From Gyrodactylus bullatarudis (Eukaryota; Platyhelminthes; Monogenea; Gyrodactylidea; Gyrodactylidae), in the NCBI GenBank assembly GCA_012064415.1, contig SSNU01000313.1, forward strand, positions 283,152 through 347,151: a DNA stretch of 64,000 bases, in the 5' to 3' direction. Within the stretch, counting starts at the first letter, position 1, and the number at the start of each line of letters is the position of its first letter. Positions 22,051-37,000 of the stretch are shown piece by piece. The position numbers and the translations under genes were made by a program. A model generated the notes under the pieces. The model made no database searches and was not told the origin of the DNA. It worked only from the letters and a program-made list of their open reading frames with translations.

Positions 22051-25000
22051 ATGGGACTTCCACCAGACAGTAATCTGAAAGAGAAAAGAAAGATAAAAAA
22101 TCTCTTGAAAGGATCCCTTTCCTCGTTGAACTTGGCTGCCGATGTTAATGGCAAAAATTCCAAAGTTCTCATCAATCAAAATGGAGGAAGAGACTTGTCC
22201 CTGGAAGTAAACCATCCAACATATCTTGGAAAACATACAGGCCGGTATGTTCGAATATACTGTGAGAATGTACGACCAGGTTCTTATTTTTGTACAATTT
22301 TTGTCAACAATCGGAGTAGTGTGAAGGATACAATCAAAGAGTTGGTGGATAAACACTTTCAGCGTATTGGCGAAACGGGCGAGTTCAGCCTATTCGAAGT
22401 CTATGGAAATATACTAGATCATGCAGCCTCGGTGGATAATTTGAATCAAGAAAAGATGGAAGAATTATTCTTAACAGTTCACAAGCGTTCCCTAGATCCA
22501 GATTTAATTCTCATGGATGTTTTGGGATCTGCAACTCCAGCGCCAGGCCTTTCACGAAGACTGGAATTATACCCAAGTCCTGTTGTTGAACCTATAGCTC
22601 AAACCATTATTAGTCGAGCAACGACACCAATAATTGGGGATTACCGAAGAAAAAGATATCCTGCCAACTCAGTTACCCCTTCAGGCCCTTACTTACTAAA
22701 GATTGTCGGAGTTTTGCCAATCAAGGACTTTTTATATCACAGCCTTAAGGACTTAATCATTGTCAACGAAGATGAGGAGTCCTGGACAATCGGTTTCAGT
22801 GATCAGGATAATATTCGTCTTTACAGAGATTTCAACGCCCTCAATCATAACGATAAAAATAATAATAGTTGTCTTGACGAGATGGAAGTTTACGCTCAGA
22901 CCTCGGCAGTCATAATAAATCGGCCGGCATCAGATACAAATGATATTTTTAGATTTTTCCTGAAATCTGTCGAAAAGCACGGTGCTGTTAGAATATCAGA
23001 GGAATTACTAAAGTTGAATGAAGAACGACAACTCTATGACAACGATGTTATTGAAATTGAATCGTTCACTGATAAATACGTTTTTGCTTTCAAAGATGAC
23101 CAAATGAGATCAAGAGTGAATGAGACTCAAGAAAATGGTACTAGTCTCTACTCAACTTGTAGTAGCTCAACAACATCTCAAAAGAAAGATCTTTTTAATG
23201 TGAAAATTCTACATAGAGCATCAATGAATCGAAAGAATATCATCATGTCAAAATTAACACGATCCAAAACGAAAACAATGGACATAATCGGCGTCAAGGT
23301 GGATACAGTGAATAGCTGCAGTAGTAGCCAGGAGGAAGAGTATGACGATCATAGCAGTCAGGAGAAGACAGCTATAACAATGGCCGTGGCCAAGATGAAA
23401 CCTATGGAACAGGAGGAAAAATATTGGAAGAAACCCTTTCCACCATTACACGAGTGCCAAATTTTATTGAACAAGACCCTACTACTGAATACCATCCAAA
23501 GTTTTAGTACTCCCCAGTTGTCAGCTAGTCTCTTGTCCACAATTTTGTTGGCTTCACAGGTATCCCTTGATGAAATTACCGCAATCCTAGCGTCAAAGGG
23601 TACCCTCATCGAAGAGGACTGTATTGAAGGCGATTATTTTAACACCCTGCTCGAATCAATCATTAAATTTTCAATTGATAACTTGACATTTTGTGTGAGT
23701 CTTTCTTATTATTCTTTTAATCATTAATATCATTTTCTAAGATTAGCCAGATGTCTCGTTCACATTCACTCTCCGTCATGTTTTTTGGCGCGTAATTAAT
23801 TAGAGAGATTGATTAAAAATGTTTTTTCTTATCATACTTTGTTTCATCATTATACATTAATTAAGAAATGTAATGTTTTAATTCACTCTCTCTCTTTCTC
23901 TCGTGTAAGCAATAAGTTATCGAGGATAACTTAAATTTTGTGTTCTGACCGTGGTTGAGAATCGAAAAATAAGCAATGCTTTCTCATTTTCTTGACTTAC
24001 TCTTGTTTGATAAATCAATATAAAAACAGAAGAATACAATTAGAATAAAATTAATGTTTATTATATGTCTTTGTGTGTCCTGCTAGCGTGGAGTCTATCA
24101 ATGCTACAGGGTAGTTCTTTGAGACAAAGTTTACTTTTTAAACTGACATTTCCAAGGCTTACATTTAAGCCTATAAGAGGGGCTATGACTCAGAATGTCT
24201 TTCCATTATACATGTGTATGGGAAAGTAAAAATTTATTGATTCTCAAGTGGTTTACCTCTACTCTCTTTCTATCTCCTCTCGGTGTCTCTTATGAGGATG
24301 AGGTCATTTATGGGCGAGACTAAAGCATATTTGTCTAAAATCTTGATTAAACACTCCTGTATTCCTAATTGTATACTATTATCTACACATTTATTAACTT
24401 TTATCCTAGATATTGATCGAGAATAAAAATATTTCCCTTCTTGAGGTTATGCAGGTGTAATAAACTTTTTTTTTCTTGATTTGAACTTGACTTTTAACAA
24501 AAGACTGTAATAGTACATTAAAATTAGGCATTCACAAATATCAAATTTTTAGACCTCTTCTGTTCTCTCCGTTTAACATTTTCATTGCATTCGCATTTGT
24601 TGAGAAATTTTCTAGTCTGGAATTACAATTTTTCAGATACAGATCAGTTTACATTTAGTCTCAAATTACTTTCTTCTTTAGAGTCTCTCCTGGGGTCTTT
24701 TAGTCTGTTAGGGCATTTTAACTTTATTTACTCTAATACATTTATTGGGATTTCTGCCAAATTGCTTATACTTGGATAAATATTATTTGCGTTTTATCCA
24801 CACACCCCCTCCAAATGATTCATCATTTCTTGATATTTATAATTAATTTCTTGGAAAAAATAAGCAAGTCGGAGATGGAAGAAAATCTGTAATTCAGGTG
24901 ATTAGTTGGTAGTTAAGTGGGGAATGTGTTTTGAATGACTATGACAGGATTTGGTCTGGTTGTCTCTTTTACTTGGGAATGAAAAATAGTCACACGTTTC

Positions 25001-28000
25001 TTTCCTTAAACCAAGTTTCCAAATGCATAGATACTTTTATCCTGATTGTTTATCATCAAAACATCTATCCTCCCAAGATATTCAATCAAAATTTTCAGTA
25101 AAACGTTACCATGGATTCGAAGGGATGATTATCTCAAATTTGAAATAATTAATTTTAAAAAATGTACAATGTAAAGCATATATTCGAGTCGTACATGACC
25201 AAGAATGCAAGAGAAGAAGAAAACTCCAATCAATAATAACCAGGAGTAGAAATGATTTTTTTTAATTTTGTCTTATAAATCAACTGGTATTCAATCAATA
25301 AGAGAGTTTTTGTAAAATTCTATATCTCAAATATGACACCAATAATAAGAACCAATTGCCGCTATGAAAAAGAACTAATTTTTTTCATTGAATAAAACAG
25401 GGAAATCATTATCAATTGTTAATTATTCTTTAGCAATTTGTAATTTGTTGATGCGCAGAATAAGCGTGTAACTTTTGACCTGATTTATTGAACATTTCAA
25501 TAGCATTATTAGTTTTATGTACAAGTTGATTTCACACCTTGAAGCACAATGCTCTATTAAGAAAATTTGTTAAATTGTACTGTATTTTTTTTTCTCCCCG
25601 GAATATGTTCCATTGTGAAAACCTCAATCTTGGCAGAATAATCTAGATTTTCTGAATTTCCGGTTGTCCTTTCTCTATTTTACACAATTTATTCATTCAT
25701 TCATTTTTAATGCAAACGAATACATTTCTTCTGAGCCTACATTCATTCAGTTAATATCATAGTAAAATTCAGCTCTCCTTACATTACACATTGTCTTACA
25801 TTACTAGAAAGTATTACATTTTTTGCAATGTTAAAGAGAGAACACCAACTTCATTTCTTCATCACTACCATACAAATCAGTTATATTATACTACTAATGC
25901 ACCTTTTTTCTATTTCATTCTCGAATAATTTTTGTATTACAATCAAAGTACATGTAAAAACTAACTAATGTATTTTACTGGAATGTTCATATTTTGCCTT
26001 GAATAAGCCTTTCTATTGTACTTGAGATTCCAAGCGAAAAGAGAAAAATTTCTTTTGAGAAATACAATTTGAGCTGTTACACTTGAAGATTATTGACTCA
26101 ACTTTATTCTTTTTGGAGCTAAGTTTATGTCAGACAGAATGATTGAAAACTTTGCTTTCATGAGACACCAAGAGATCATCATCAATAGCATTCAAACAAT
26201 TCCATTTTTCCATCTTAAATATCAAAGAGTATAAATATATTGACTTTTCCTGAGCATTCATTTCTATGACATTTCGGCAAGAGAAAGAATTAATTACGAA
26301 AAATTCTTCTTCTCGCGATAATATATAATATACTCGTGTGATATTTTGAATAAGGCTCGCAAAACTCTGTCACCTTTAATTCAGAAAACTGTCAATTGTA
26401 CTTGTGGATAACTATTCCTTTCAAATTACCAACTAAGTAATACAATTTCTCAACTAATGTTTTGTTGAGATTTGTTTTAATAAAGATAAAATCATTTTTA
26501 TTGAATAAAAATAATTTTAAATCTAATCTCAACTTGGGTCAATCCTTGTGTAAAAATTTTCAAATATTTTTCGCCTTTAGCTCATCCCTATGCATTAATA
26601 AAAGAGGATTAGATTTAGATTTGTACAAGGAAAAATCAAATTATTTGTTGTCAAGCTCTACTTTTGAACTTCAAAAGGAGGCGTGATTAAACTTTTGTCA
26701 GTCTTGTTAGGGGTAATTAACGTTGATCTCATTGAATATTTACAAGTTTTTGTACTCATAAAATCTTTTGTTAACTTTTACGCCCAAAATGAGTGTTCTC
26801 TGTTCGTTATATACGCAGTAATAATGAAGTAAGATATTTCTATAATATTATTTGCAATACTTTTAAATAACACTCACCTCAAAAAGAGTAAACAGGTGTT
26901 ATTTCTATGCTCACCTTAGAAGAAATTTGTAAAAAGTATTTGGATAAAAAATTGATTCCAGATCTATTTTGAATTTTTTAATGCAACAAGGCCCTTCTTT
27001 CTGAATAGACCAAATTATAAGCTGATTTTTTTCTAGGATGATTCGCCTTTTCGTCGAAAATTTTTTAAAATTATTTCAGAATAAATTTTATTTTTTTCTT
27101 GCTTACTCGATTTAAAGTACTCTCACTGCTTTTTTTCACAAGGATATTCATGATTATGAATACATTTTTCAGTAGTATTTTTGCAAATTCCAATGTTTAT
27201 TTTATATTGTGAAAGGTTTGTGGAGAGAGCTTTAAACACTTTTGCCTATAACGTTTGGTTATTTACAGATCTGAAAAAATGTACTATCATGTACTTGATA
27301 AGATTAATTCGAAAGTATGTATGAGAAAAATATCCTAGTACAAATTAAAGTATTAATCTTTTTGAATTTTTATATTCAGAAAAATTTCAGTCTTTTTATA
27401 TTGGTTATATTTTGATCAGTAGTTGGGACTAGCAGTTTTTATTTTTTGAGTTATTCAACTATGAAAAAACTTGAGTATATTTTTCATTTCGATTCTCTTC
27501 TCTCTAACACTTTAGTTTAAATTAGTTCAATTCTTCAAATCGATAATTACCTTTGCATTTTTGAGAAATTATCCAGCGGCTGTTTTTAAATGATAGCTTT
27601 ACAGAATTATATGTGTGTTTATTTGTTTCAAAGTAAAACTGAAATTAAAATAAAACTATCATTGACCTACACTACGTTAATAAGAATGCCAGAACCTAGT
27701 CCATGAGAGAATTTCATAACCCTTGAAATACTTGGCAACAATAAATCGGAATCATCTGAAATTTAAAATATCCCTCAACTTTTGGATCATAGCTTTCCCA
27801 AGATTATCAATCATAATCTAAAAGTTCTTTTACAGCAGTTAGATGAGGACAAGATTCCAAAAGAGAGTGTACTATTCCCTGGGAATTCCTTCTCTCTGTA
27901 TTTATGTTACCATGGTCATTAATTAAAAAAAGTTTGTTATCCTACAAAATTTTCAATAGCCCACTAAAAGTTAATACAATAAGTGACTCTTCATTTATTC

Positions 28001-31000
28001 CTTGTCATTTTTTATTTATTTAAATACATCTTGATCATTTATTCCATTACCAGAGAGAAAATAAATTTTATTTTCAAATTAGCATGAAAAAATTATGTAA
28101 AATAATTCTCTTCTTTGTGGGGTGATTCATCAAGACCTCTTGTATATATATATGAATTACATGAACTGAACTAAAAACTCTGAGATAAATCCATTTCATG
28201 AGATATACAGATATGCATACACTCTTTAAAGGTAACTCAATGTTTCTCTTAGATAATCTCACGTCTAGTTGCATTACATAACTAACTACTACCTTTGGTG
28301 ATGTATTGTACAATTTGGATATCTTTCATTTGTATAGATTGTAATGAGAAAAAAATGATCACTGATCACTCTCTTCGTTATGTGTAAATTATAATTTTAG
28401 GACAAAAAGTAATGTCTATATTCTCACTGTTAACCTTTTTGCTAATGGTTATGGAAATTTACAAAGTTTATATCAACCCTCTATGTCCACCCGAAATTTC
28501 ACCTTACTCCTATAAGGACGATAAGAAAACCGATCGAGGAAAAGACTCACAATAAATATAAAACGATTCTATAGATGCGATTCTTTGTAATACATGTATC
28601 TTGTTTCCTTCTAAAAAGGTTATTTTATCAAAATTTAGATTTCTCTTCGAAACTTTTTAAGATTCGTTTAGCGTAAATTGTAAAATAGATAATATAAACA
28701 TGTGATATTGTTTAGATTTGTGTAATAAATGAGAATTTCTGACTTTGAATATGATAGTACTAAATTAAGAATCGAGTTATAGATAATCGTGAGATGGGCT
28801 TAAATTTTTACTTGATACTTTTCGTATGTCACCCAGGGAATCAAAAGATTTATTCCCCAACAATAGGCAAGCAATTTTTACTGAATCAATGTCTGAAAAA
28901 TCAAAGATTATCCAATAACAAATGGAAACGTTGTCTCTGCCTCAAAGATATCTCAAATGCAAACCCACGCTTGTTGTTTTTATCCCAATCCAGTATGATT
29001 GTATTATTTCATTAGAAAGTAACTAAAAGTGCAAATAAACCTAGGAATCTCTCGTTCCATCGATGTTACGTTATTATTATTATTTATTATAATCAAATCA
29101 GGTTAGATTTACCATAGGCTGAAGAAGTTACATACACAATCTAAGTTAAAAAAAAGAAGAAGAAAACTATGCATATCTTGATTTCTTTATATCGTCAACT
29201 ACTTTTATCTCGTTATTTCTTTGGGCGTTAACTTTTTTTTTCATTTTCTTCCTCTCTGTGGGTTTAGAACAGAGAGGTTTGAAAACAAAACTGTACACCA
29301 TGAAAATGTGGGTGTGTGTGTAGTATTGGTTGATCTTAACTGAATTTGGCCCATAGATTAACGTATTCTGTATTCTTTTACTAACTAGGGTAAAAGAGAG
29401 AAGAAAACATGTATCAATTAGTGATTTATTCCTGGAGGAATTATCTACAAAATATGCAAAATTAATAATTTAGATTTTGGAAATGAATCACGAATTCTAT
29501 CCAAGATGAGGAAAATCATTTTCTATTCTCGTTATAGGAAACTTTGAAAATAATTAAATGATTCGAAAAAAAGATTATTCCTTGTAATTGATGTGGGCTA
29601 TAACAATTATTTTATAAAAATAAACATTGCCATTTATACTTGCAAAGAGTTACATTTAATTGAATATTTTTACAACACAGAAAACAAAAAATATGACCCT
29701 TCAAGAAATGATTTGGATGTCGGTATTCTGTTACAATTCAAGTTTGTATTTGACCCCGGGCTGGTTAACGCCGACTATATCGATAAGCGCATATCCCTCA
29801 CCATCAAAGTTTTCTTACAATCCAACTCAACAGCAGAGCTTCTTCTACAAGAGTCGTCTTGGCCCCCTGAATGAAGATAACAAATCAGAAATGTCAACAA
29901 TAACTGAGTCAATGCATGGAGAAATTGAAAGGAACATTTCCAATTTTAAAGACACCCTTGCCAGATATGCTGATGACTATTTAACACAGAGTATTGAAAC
30001 AGCCTTGGATGTAAGTTTAGCCTGAACGATTTCTTTTTCATAAATGTACAAACTTTATAAGCGTCCTAAAAGGGATCCAAAACATATCGATACATTATTT
30101 ATACGCTCGAGTAGCTTTTATTTTCTTAACTCTTGTTCAAATGTCTACAATTTTCGTTTTCTTGTTTTGTATTTTAATCATTCTATATTTCTTGGGTTTA
30201 CACTTTTTATTCTTGTGTGGTAGGTCCAATATTGACTTGTTAAAGATATGGAAAATTTTTAACTTTTTCATATTTCTCCATGATAGGAAACAATGCCGAC
30301 AGTTTAGCTTTCTACAATAAAACTCTTAATTTTATCCATCAAAAGCAACACTACTCTTTTAGTGGAAAGTACTTTCCATTCTACCACCGTATGGAGACAG
30401 TTTCCTGTTCCTGAGGCTAGAAAATAGAAAATAATCAGAATGTCGATCAAAATTTCCCCATTTCGCAATGTCCTCCAATTCAACTGCTTAGGATTCTCTT
30501 TCAATAAAGTACAACTTATTCAAAAATTAATATTACTAAACAGATTTTTCGCATCCAGTCTGGAATAAACCATGTCTATGAATTTAAAAATAAGTCCTGA
30601 CATCATGAATGTTACACGAGCTAGCTAAAGAAAGTATTATTTTGTCTGGGGTGTTTTTTACTAAAATCCAAACGTCAATTTTTATTACATCCTCGAATGG
30701 TATTCATTAAAACTATCAAAAGAATATTTCTTTACATCACAATTTTTCTATGAAACCCTTTTAAATTCATGAAAGCTTACTAAAAATTAAAAAATGATTC
30801 TCATCATGAGAATTTTATCGCCTTACTACTACTTGTCGATTTTTTTAAACAAAATCTTGGCTAGAATTTTCAAAACGTTTTTTTGCTAATTTGCATAATA
30901 ATCAGAAATCTCGATTATTAACAAGATGTATCTCTCTGAGATCAAATAAGGAAATTGTTTTGTTTTCTAGATGGTCAATCCGTTCTTGTCATTTTTCCTA

Positions 31001-34000
31001 TTCAATAATTACCATGAATCTCATGATTCCTTTGAACGATTTGATTCAATACAAGGAGAGGAAAATGATTCGAAGCTAATAAATCTCTGCGCAACTTTGG
31101 ATAAAATCTACGCAGCTGTCCACGCAAATAAGGAGTCGAATATGAAAAAATTACACTCTAGCGAGACGTCGATGACTAACTTGGACAAGAATTCAGGACC
31201 GACTGATTCTGGTGTTGCTACTGATATTCAAATGCCAGTTACAAAGCAAATTAATCACAATGAATTTGATGCCAGTGACTCAGAAGAATCTTCCCAGCTC
31301 ATCAAAGATTTGAGCATCAGAAAGTTATCGCCCAGCTTTACTTCATCCTCCTCCAACATTTCTAACAAGTTCAAGATTCACACCAACTCTACTGCAAAAG
31401 TCGAGGGCATCTTTTGGAAGAGGCTTTTTGCTAACATTCATCGTCAGATCATGGATACGATAATCAAAGATGGTATGTTTTACATTTTCTTCAACGAACC
31501 TCAAAAAGTATTAAATTGCTTATTCTAACCTTTCTCAGATGATTTTCGAAAATTTTCAATTGAATATTGTAAATTTTCAAATCGTTTTCGTATGTATAAT
31601 AAATTTATTCATTAAGTAAAAATATTTTCAAATGGTTTTCGTACTAAAGGGTAATGAATTTCGTAAATTTACAAATAGTTTTCGTGACATAATTTCTATC
31701 GTAAAGCTTATTTTTCGATTCAATTTTGTAAACTGAAGTTTTCTATTTCGTAAATTTACGAAATTCATCTGAAAAAGGTATACAATTATTTGAGGCAGAG
31801 AGATGATTTTCATTGATTAACAATTTGCTTGGCTCAAAAATAACTCTGAAGATAATAATAATTTCGAAAGCATCTCGATGTTTTAGTTTAATTTCAACAT
31901 TAATTGGTTTTTCGAATTTTTATCAAAAAATGATACTTATCAAATTAGGTATTAATTTTTGAGGCACTACTTATAACTAATAATTATTAGTTATGCTACA
32001 ATCATGAAAAGAACTGGCAAAGTGAACATTTGAAAGAAATTGCTAGAATATTTTCGGTATATTCCCGATGTATCATGTATCATATTGGATTTCTTAAAAC
32101 ATTTTTTTCGTCGTAATGGCTTACTTTAGCAGCTCTGTTCACGACTTTACAACTTAGTTATCTTGCTTTTCATACTGTTTACATTCAATATATTTTCTTT
32201 GCTTCTTAGAAAATGTATAAACTATAGACTTGAGCAAACCTACATTTTTAATCTTAAAAATATAAGAAGATTTACGCTGTGGCTCTATTAATTAATAACA
32301 CAGGAACAGATATTTCCAAGTTTCCCTAGCTAGTCAAATACAAGAATATCCCGTTCAATAGATTTGAAAAGAGTATATATTTTTAAGTAAACTCCTTGAG
32401 TGAGCATAAAAATAAAAATTTTTTTTTCTTTCCACTACTGTAAATCACAAAAAGTATGGACGAATGGACGTTTTACTGACTAGAAACATTGCTTATTAAA
32501 ATAAAACATGTTTAAATCCTATTTTATACTACATTTCAGAGCGTGTTGTCTTTGACTACAACCAAGGTTGCAAATTGAAATATTCAACCAGTTGGTTCAA
32601 AATGTGGATTATAACCCATAGGCTGGAAAGGCATTCGAAAATATTCAACAACCTAAATGATATTGCATCCTTGTTGATCACGCCATTCAACGATTTGAAA
32701 GAGGTATGTTCGATAAAACAACTAACTCAGTCAATTGAAAGATTGAGTTACAGAGCTTTGGATTCTTCATTGGATCTGTACTTCGTTTATTTTTATATCT
32801 AATTTTGCTGATTACTGAGAGTCAAGTAATTTTTTTCAGTAGGATCAGACTATCTCCATCTGAACAACCTCCATTATATTTAAAAACTAATGTTCTAGAG
32901 GTTCAGATGACGACTGTCTCATTCCACTGAAAAAGGTACTATGAGAGATCAATTATATTTCAATTAGACTTACCCTTGGCAGATTAATTGCCCGTGATAG
33001 TAGAGAATTTATTAGATCATTTTTATCGAGATAACTTGCAGATTTGAGAATATTCTGTTACTGATTTCATTTCACAAAGATACTGTTGAATTAAAAATTT
33101 GATTGAATAAATAGCCGGTATATTTATAAATCAAATAAAAAAATTTAAAAGTTGCGTCAAGAAAAAAGAATGAATCCACTCTGTGAACAGGTTATCCTAA
33201 GAAATATGACACCAAAATGATTCGTCTTTATTTCAATTAATGAATTCATTTCTTTGTCTTGAAAAAATTTTCATAACCTTACTCTTCTCTTTGAGTAGAG
33301 ATTCACTTGAGACCTCTCTTCGTAATGAGAACGCAGGAATTGATGACTCAGCCTATTTTCGCCTGAATCATACAAACACTGTCGGGCTTACTAATCAGTT
33401 CTTATTACTCTATAATCTTTAGATTCTAATAAATGTCTTATTCAATAGGAAATCTTTTTGAACCAGTTTAAATAAAAAGTTTGAGTTTTATTCAAACCTT
33501 TTTATCAGAACCGAATTGATAAGAATACTGAAAGATTTTTAAATAATAAAATTGAGTAGACTTTAGTAAAAAAAATTTTGGTAATAACTCATAAAATAGA
33601 AAAGTTAGAAAAACTTGTGGAGGCTCTTTTGTGGACAGGACTTTACTTTCTGATTCAACTTTATTTTTTCATGCCCATGATGGTGTCATATCCTTTTGGC
33701 ATGTAAAAGTTCCCTAATAAAATTGCATTTCTTTTGAAATTTCATAAGCTTATCTTTCAAATTTGAGTAGTAAAGAAGTCTGATAATACAGGACCAAATA
33801 TAAAACTCTTGTGAAAGTCTATTTGAAATTTTATCAAGGAATATGATAAAGTAAGCAAGGTGTAATATTTTATTTCTCGTGATACCTTCAAAAATTTCTT
33901 CATTCTTTAGTGAAATTTACTCTTTTTTATTTGGGTCAAAGTTTTGGAATCGAACAAAACTCACCCATCTCTCCTGCAAAAATCCCATTTCTCATGTTTA

Positions 34001-37000
34001 CATTTTCTTTCATCTCTCCATTGAAAATAAGTTTTACAGTTAGTATTATGAAATTCTAAATTTGGCTGGCCTACATCAATTGAAAAGATTGAATGTAAGT
34101 CAAACAGATTTTAACTAGAATAACTGAAACAGTCAATAAACTAACAAGATAAAGTTGTATTTTCTCTTCTTCTTTTCTTTTCAATGTCACCCCAGGCTTT
34201 TGATGCTTTCACTTTATTTGTTATAGACTTGATTATTCTATTAAATGAGTGTATTTCTTTTTTAGTCTGGATGGAATAATCTGAGGAAAAGATTCCCCGA
34301 GGTCCCAATTTCAATTCTACTCTTGATCCTGAAAGACTTTGAAGATCCCAATAAAACTCGCCCGTTTGATGAAGATTTCGAAATAGATTCCTTAGACAAG
34401 ACATCGAGCGAAGAAGATCGTAAGTTTTTATTAAATTTTCATAAACTTGTGAAATAAATAGCCTCACATGCACGGAGATTCATGATATAATTTCTGATTT
34501 TTTTGTAATTTGAAGCTGAAAATTTATTAAATTTACTGCATAATTTCCATTTTTATGCCTTTTTTATTCAAACTTGAAATTTTGAATTATTTGGGATCAA
34601 CATTAGACAAAAAATTCGAATTTCCACATAAACCTCTAGAAAAATTCACCAAAATTTTGATAATAGAACCATCTGAGCTTTCAAATTATCACGATATTTT
34701 TTTTCAAATTGGAATATGTATCTAACCTCCTCTGGCAATATAAATGAAAAATTCGAATTCTTGGCTAATTTTGATTCTAATTATACATTGTTCAAAGTAT
34801 TCAAACTGTTCATGAGGCCTGTTGATGAGCAATGTGGAAACTTTGACTTTTACAGACTTGAATTTATTATATTGGAAAAGAACTCTTGAATCGGATTTTG
34901 AGATGTTCCTCTCGTTTCAGCCCTAAAATTTGTTATTCTGTGTGAGACTCTCCAGGGGATATTTTTTAAATTCAAGTGGAAGGAATTTTGACTCACATAC
35001 TTTGGTAACACAAAGGTGGTATATTATTTACTAGTGTTTGTGTCGAAAACTAGGAAAATGGTTTCAATTATATTGTATCTTTAGACTTGAGGGAATCAAA
35101 CCCATTAAGAATATTTGTACTTTGCAAAAATTTTGAGTCATTCACTCAGATTTTAAATCTTCCATTAAAATTATATTAATTTCCACCGTTAAAAACAATT
35201 CTCTACAAGGATCAATGTGAACTATTTCAAAAATAGCATTCCATGGGTCAAAATTAGCAATTTTTGCAAAATAAAAATACTACTGTAAACTATAATTTAT
35301 CAAATAAAAATACAAAACATTCTCAGCAATTTTCATCTCCAAATGGTTTATTTATCGTTAAAAATACTTAATTTAGTTTTGTTGATTCATAATTATTATA
35401 ACCAACCATAATCTACCATCTCATGTTTTACTTACCTGCCTCATTTTGAGTTAAATTACCTTCTTGGTAGCTTAACATTTAATGCCTGTTAAATATTCTA
35501 GTAAAGTTTTGTCTTCAGCCAGAGTGTTTTAGTATAGCAAGGCAGACTTTTCTTGACATATCCATTTTCAAAATTTAAAGATTATCCAAATTCTCCTGAT
35601 TTTTTGTTTAATTCTAACTTGTTATACGAAAACTAGGTTTTTTCAGTTATTGAATAGAAATAATGTTTAACTCCCAGATTTTTTGGCACAATTTAAGGTT
35701 TATTTTATAATGATTGATGAATTTCTAATCTTTTTTAATGACCCATCTGTACGTTCTTATACCACTAAAGACAATCACAGCAGAGAAAATTTAGATTTGA
35801 AGAATGGATGAGAAAGATGGATAGACAAGATTTATTTAAAATTTTTGTATGTAATAAATTTATTTATTCACTTTTATCCCTTTATCAGAACTCACATACA
35901 GATGAAAACCCAGACAAGAATAAACTTTTTTCCACTATCCATTTATGTTTAGTACATTTGTGGGAAATGATTGTTATTTTCCTTTCACAGCGTAATTATC
36001 AAGTCTCTATTTCTTCCCCTTTTGCAACCACTTTTTGAAAATTAAATTCAAATTAATCGAATTAATTAATCAAGTACATTAACATCTTTATTCTGCGACA
36101 GAAAACGGTCTGTACTATTAATTTTGTGTCTATCAACATGTTTCCATCATTTCAGCTGAAAACGCGGTCAAACTTCGTCTTGATACAATAACTAACAAAG
36201 AGAAGTTGATTCCCTCGACACAGAATTTCAGGAAACTCCGTGATAACACTTCGTCGAGTATTTGCAATATTCTCGCCAGCAATCCAATCGATGATCCGGC
36301 AACAATTCTTGAGACGAGTGAAGCTCGGATGACTGTGGATTATTTAGACAAGACCTTGGCAGAACAAGTGCCAGCCATAAAGTTTAGATGGAAAGAGTTT
36401 CTCGACAATTTCAAGCCTCCGACAATACTACCAGGAGCAAGACAAAAGATTTTGGAAATAATTAATTCTCAATCCCTTCCAGGAACGCCAAAGATGTCAA
36501 AAACTCCTGTCACTAGGAGTAATCGAATTGGTAGTATTGACACCTCTTATCGTAGTCTTACCAGAAACAATAATCGAAAAGTGAGAAATCATTTGGATTC
36601 TAGCAAGAATGAATTTGATCTAGTGAGTAATTTGAAATTTTTTAACATTTCAACCCCATAAAGTTACCTATATTGTAATATAACTAATTATAATTTTTCC
36701 CAATAATTAAATGGATTATGCTAAGTGTGTCCAGCATCTTTGAATGATTCTTTATTTCCGATTTCATCATCTCATATTTTTCTACACTCAGAACGATTGG
36801 GATAGCCTTAAATCACCAGAAATTCAAAGACCAATCAACTTTGGATCGAATAGATCAATGAACCTAACTGGAATGAAGAATAGAGATTTTGTCTCCGATT
36901 ATGACAAGGACAGGCTATCGATTGGCAGAAGAAGCGGAACCATGGAAGACATTGTGAGACATTTTACTTTTAAAGTTAACATCATATCGATTAGCAATTT

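Noticed and set aside
21979..22356. Minus-strand gene opposite Radil exon 1
   Set aside because: It is the antisense shadow of a well-supported RA domain.
28794..29015. Extra coding exon in the first Radil intron
   Set aside because: The frame has no family resemblance, and Radil exons 1 and 2 already join with correct phase and domain continuity.
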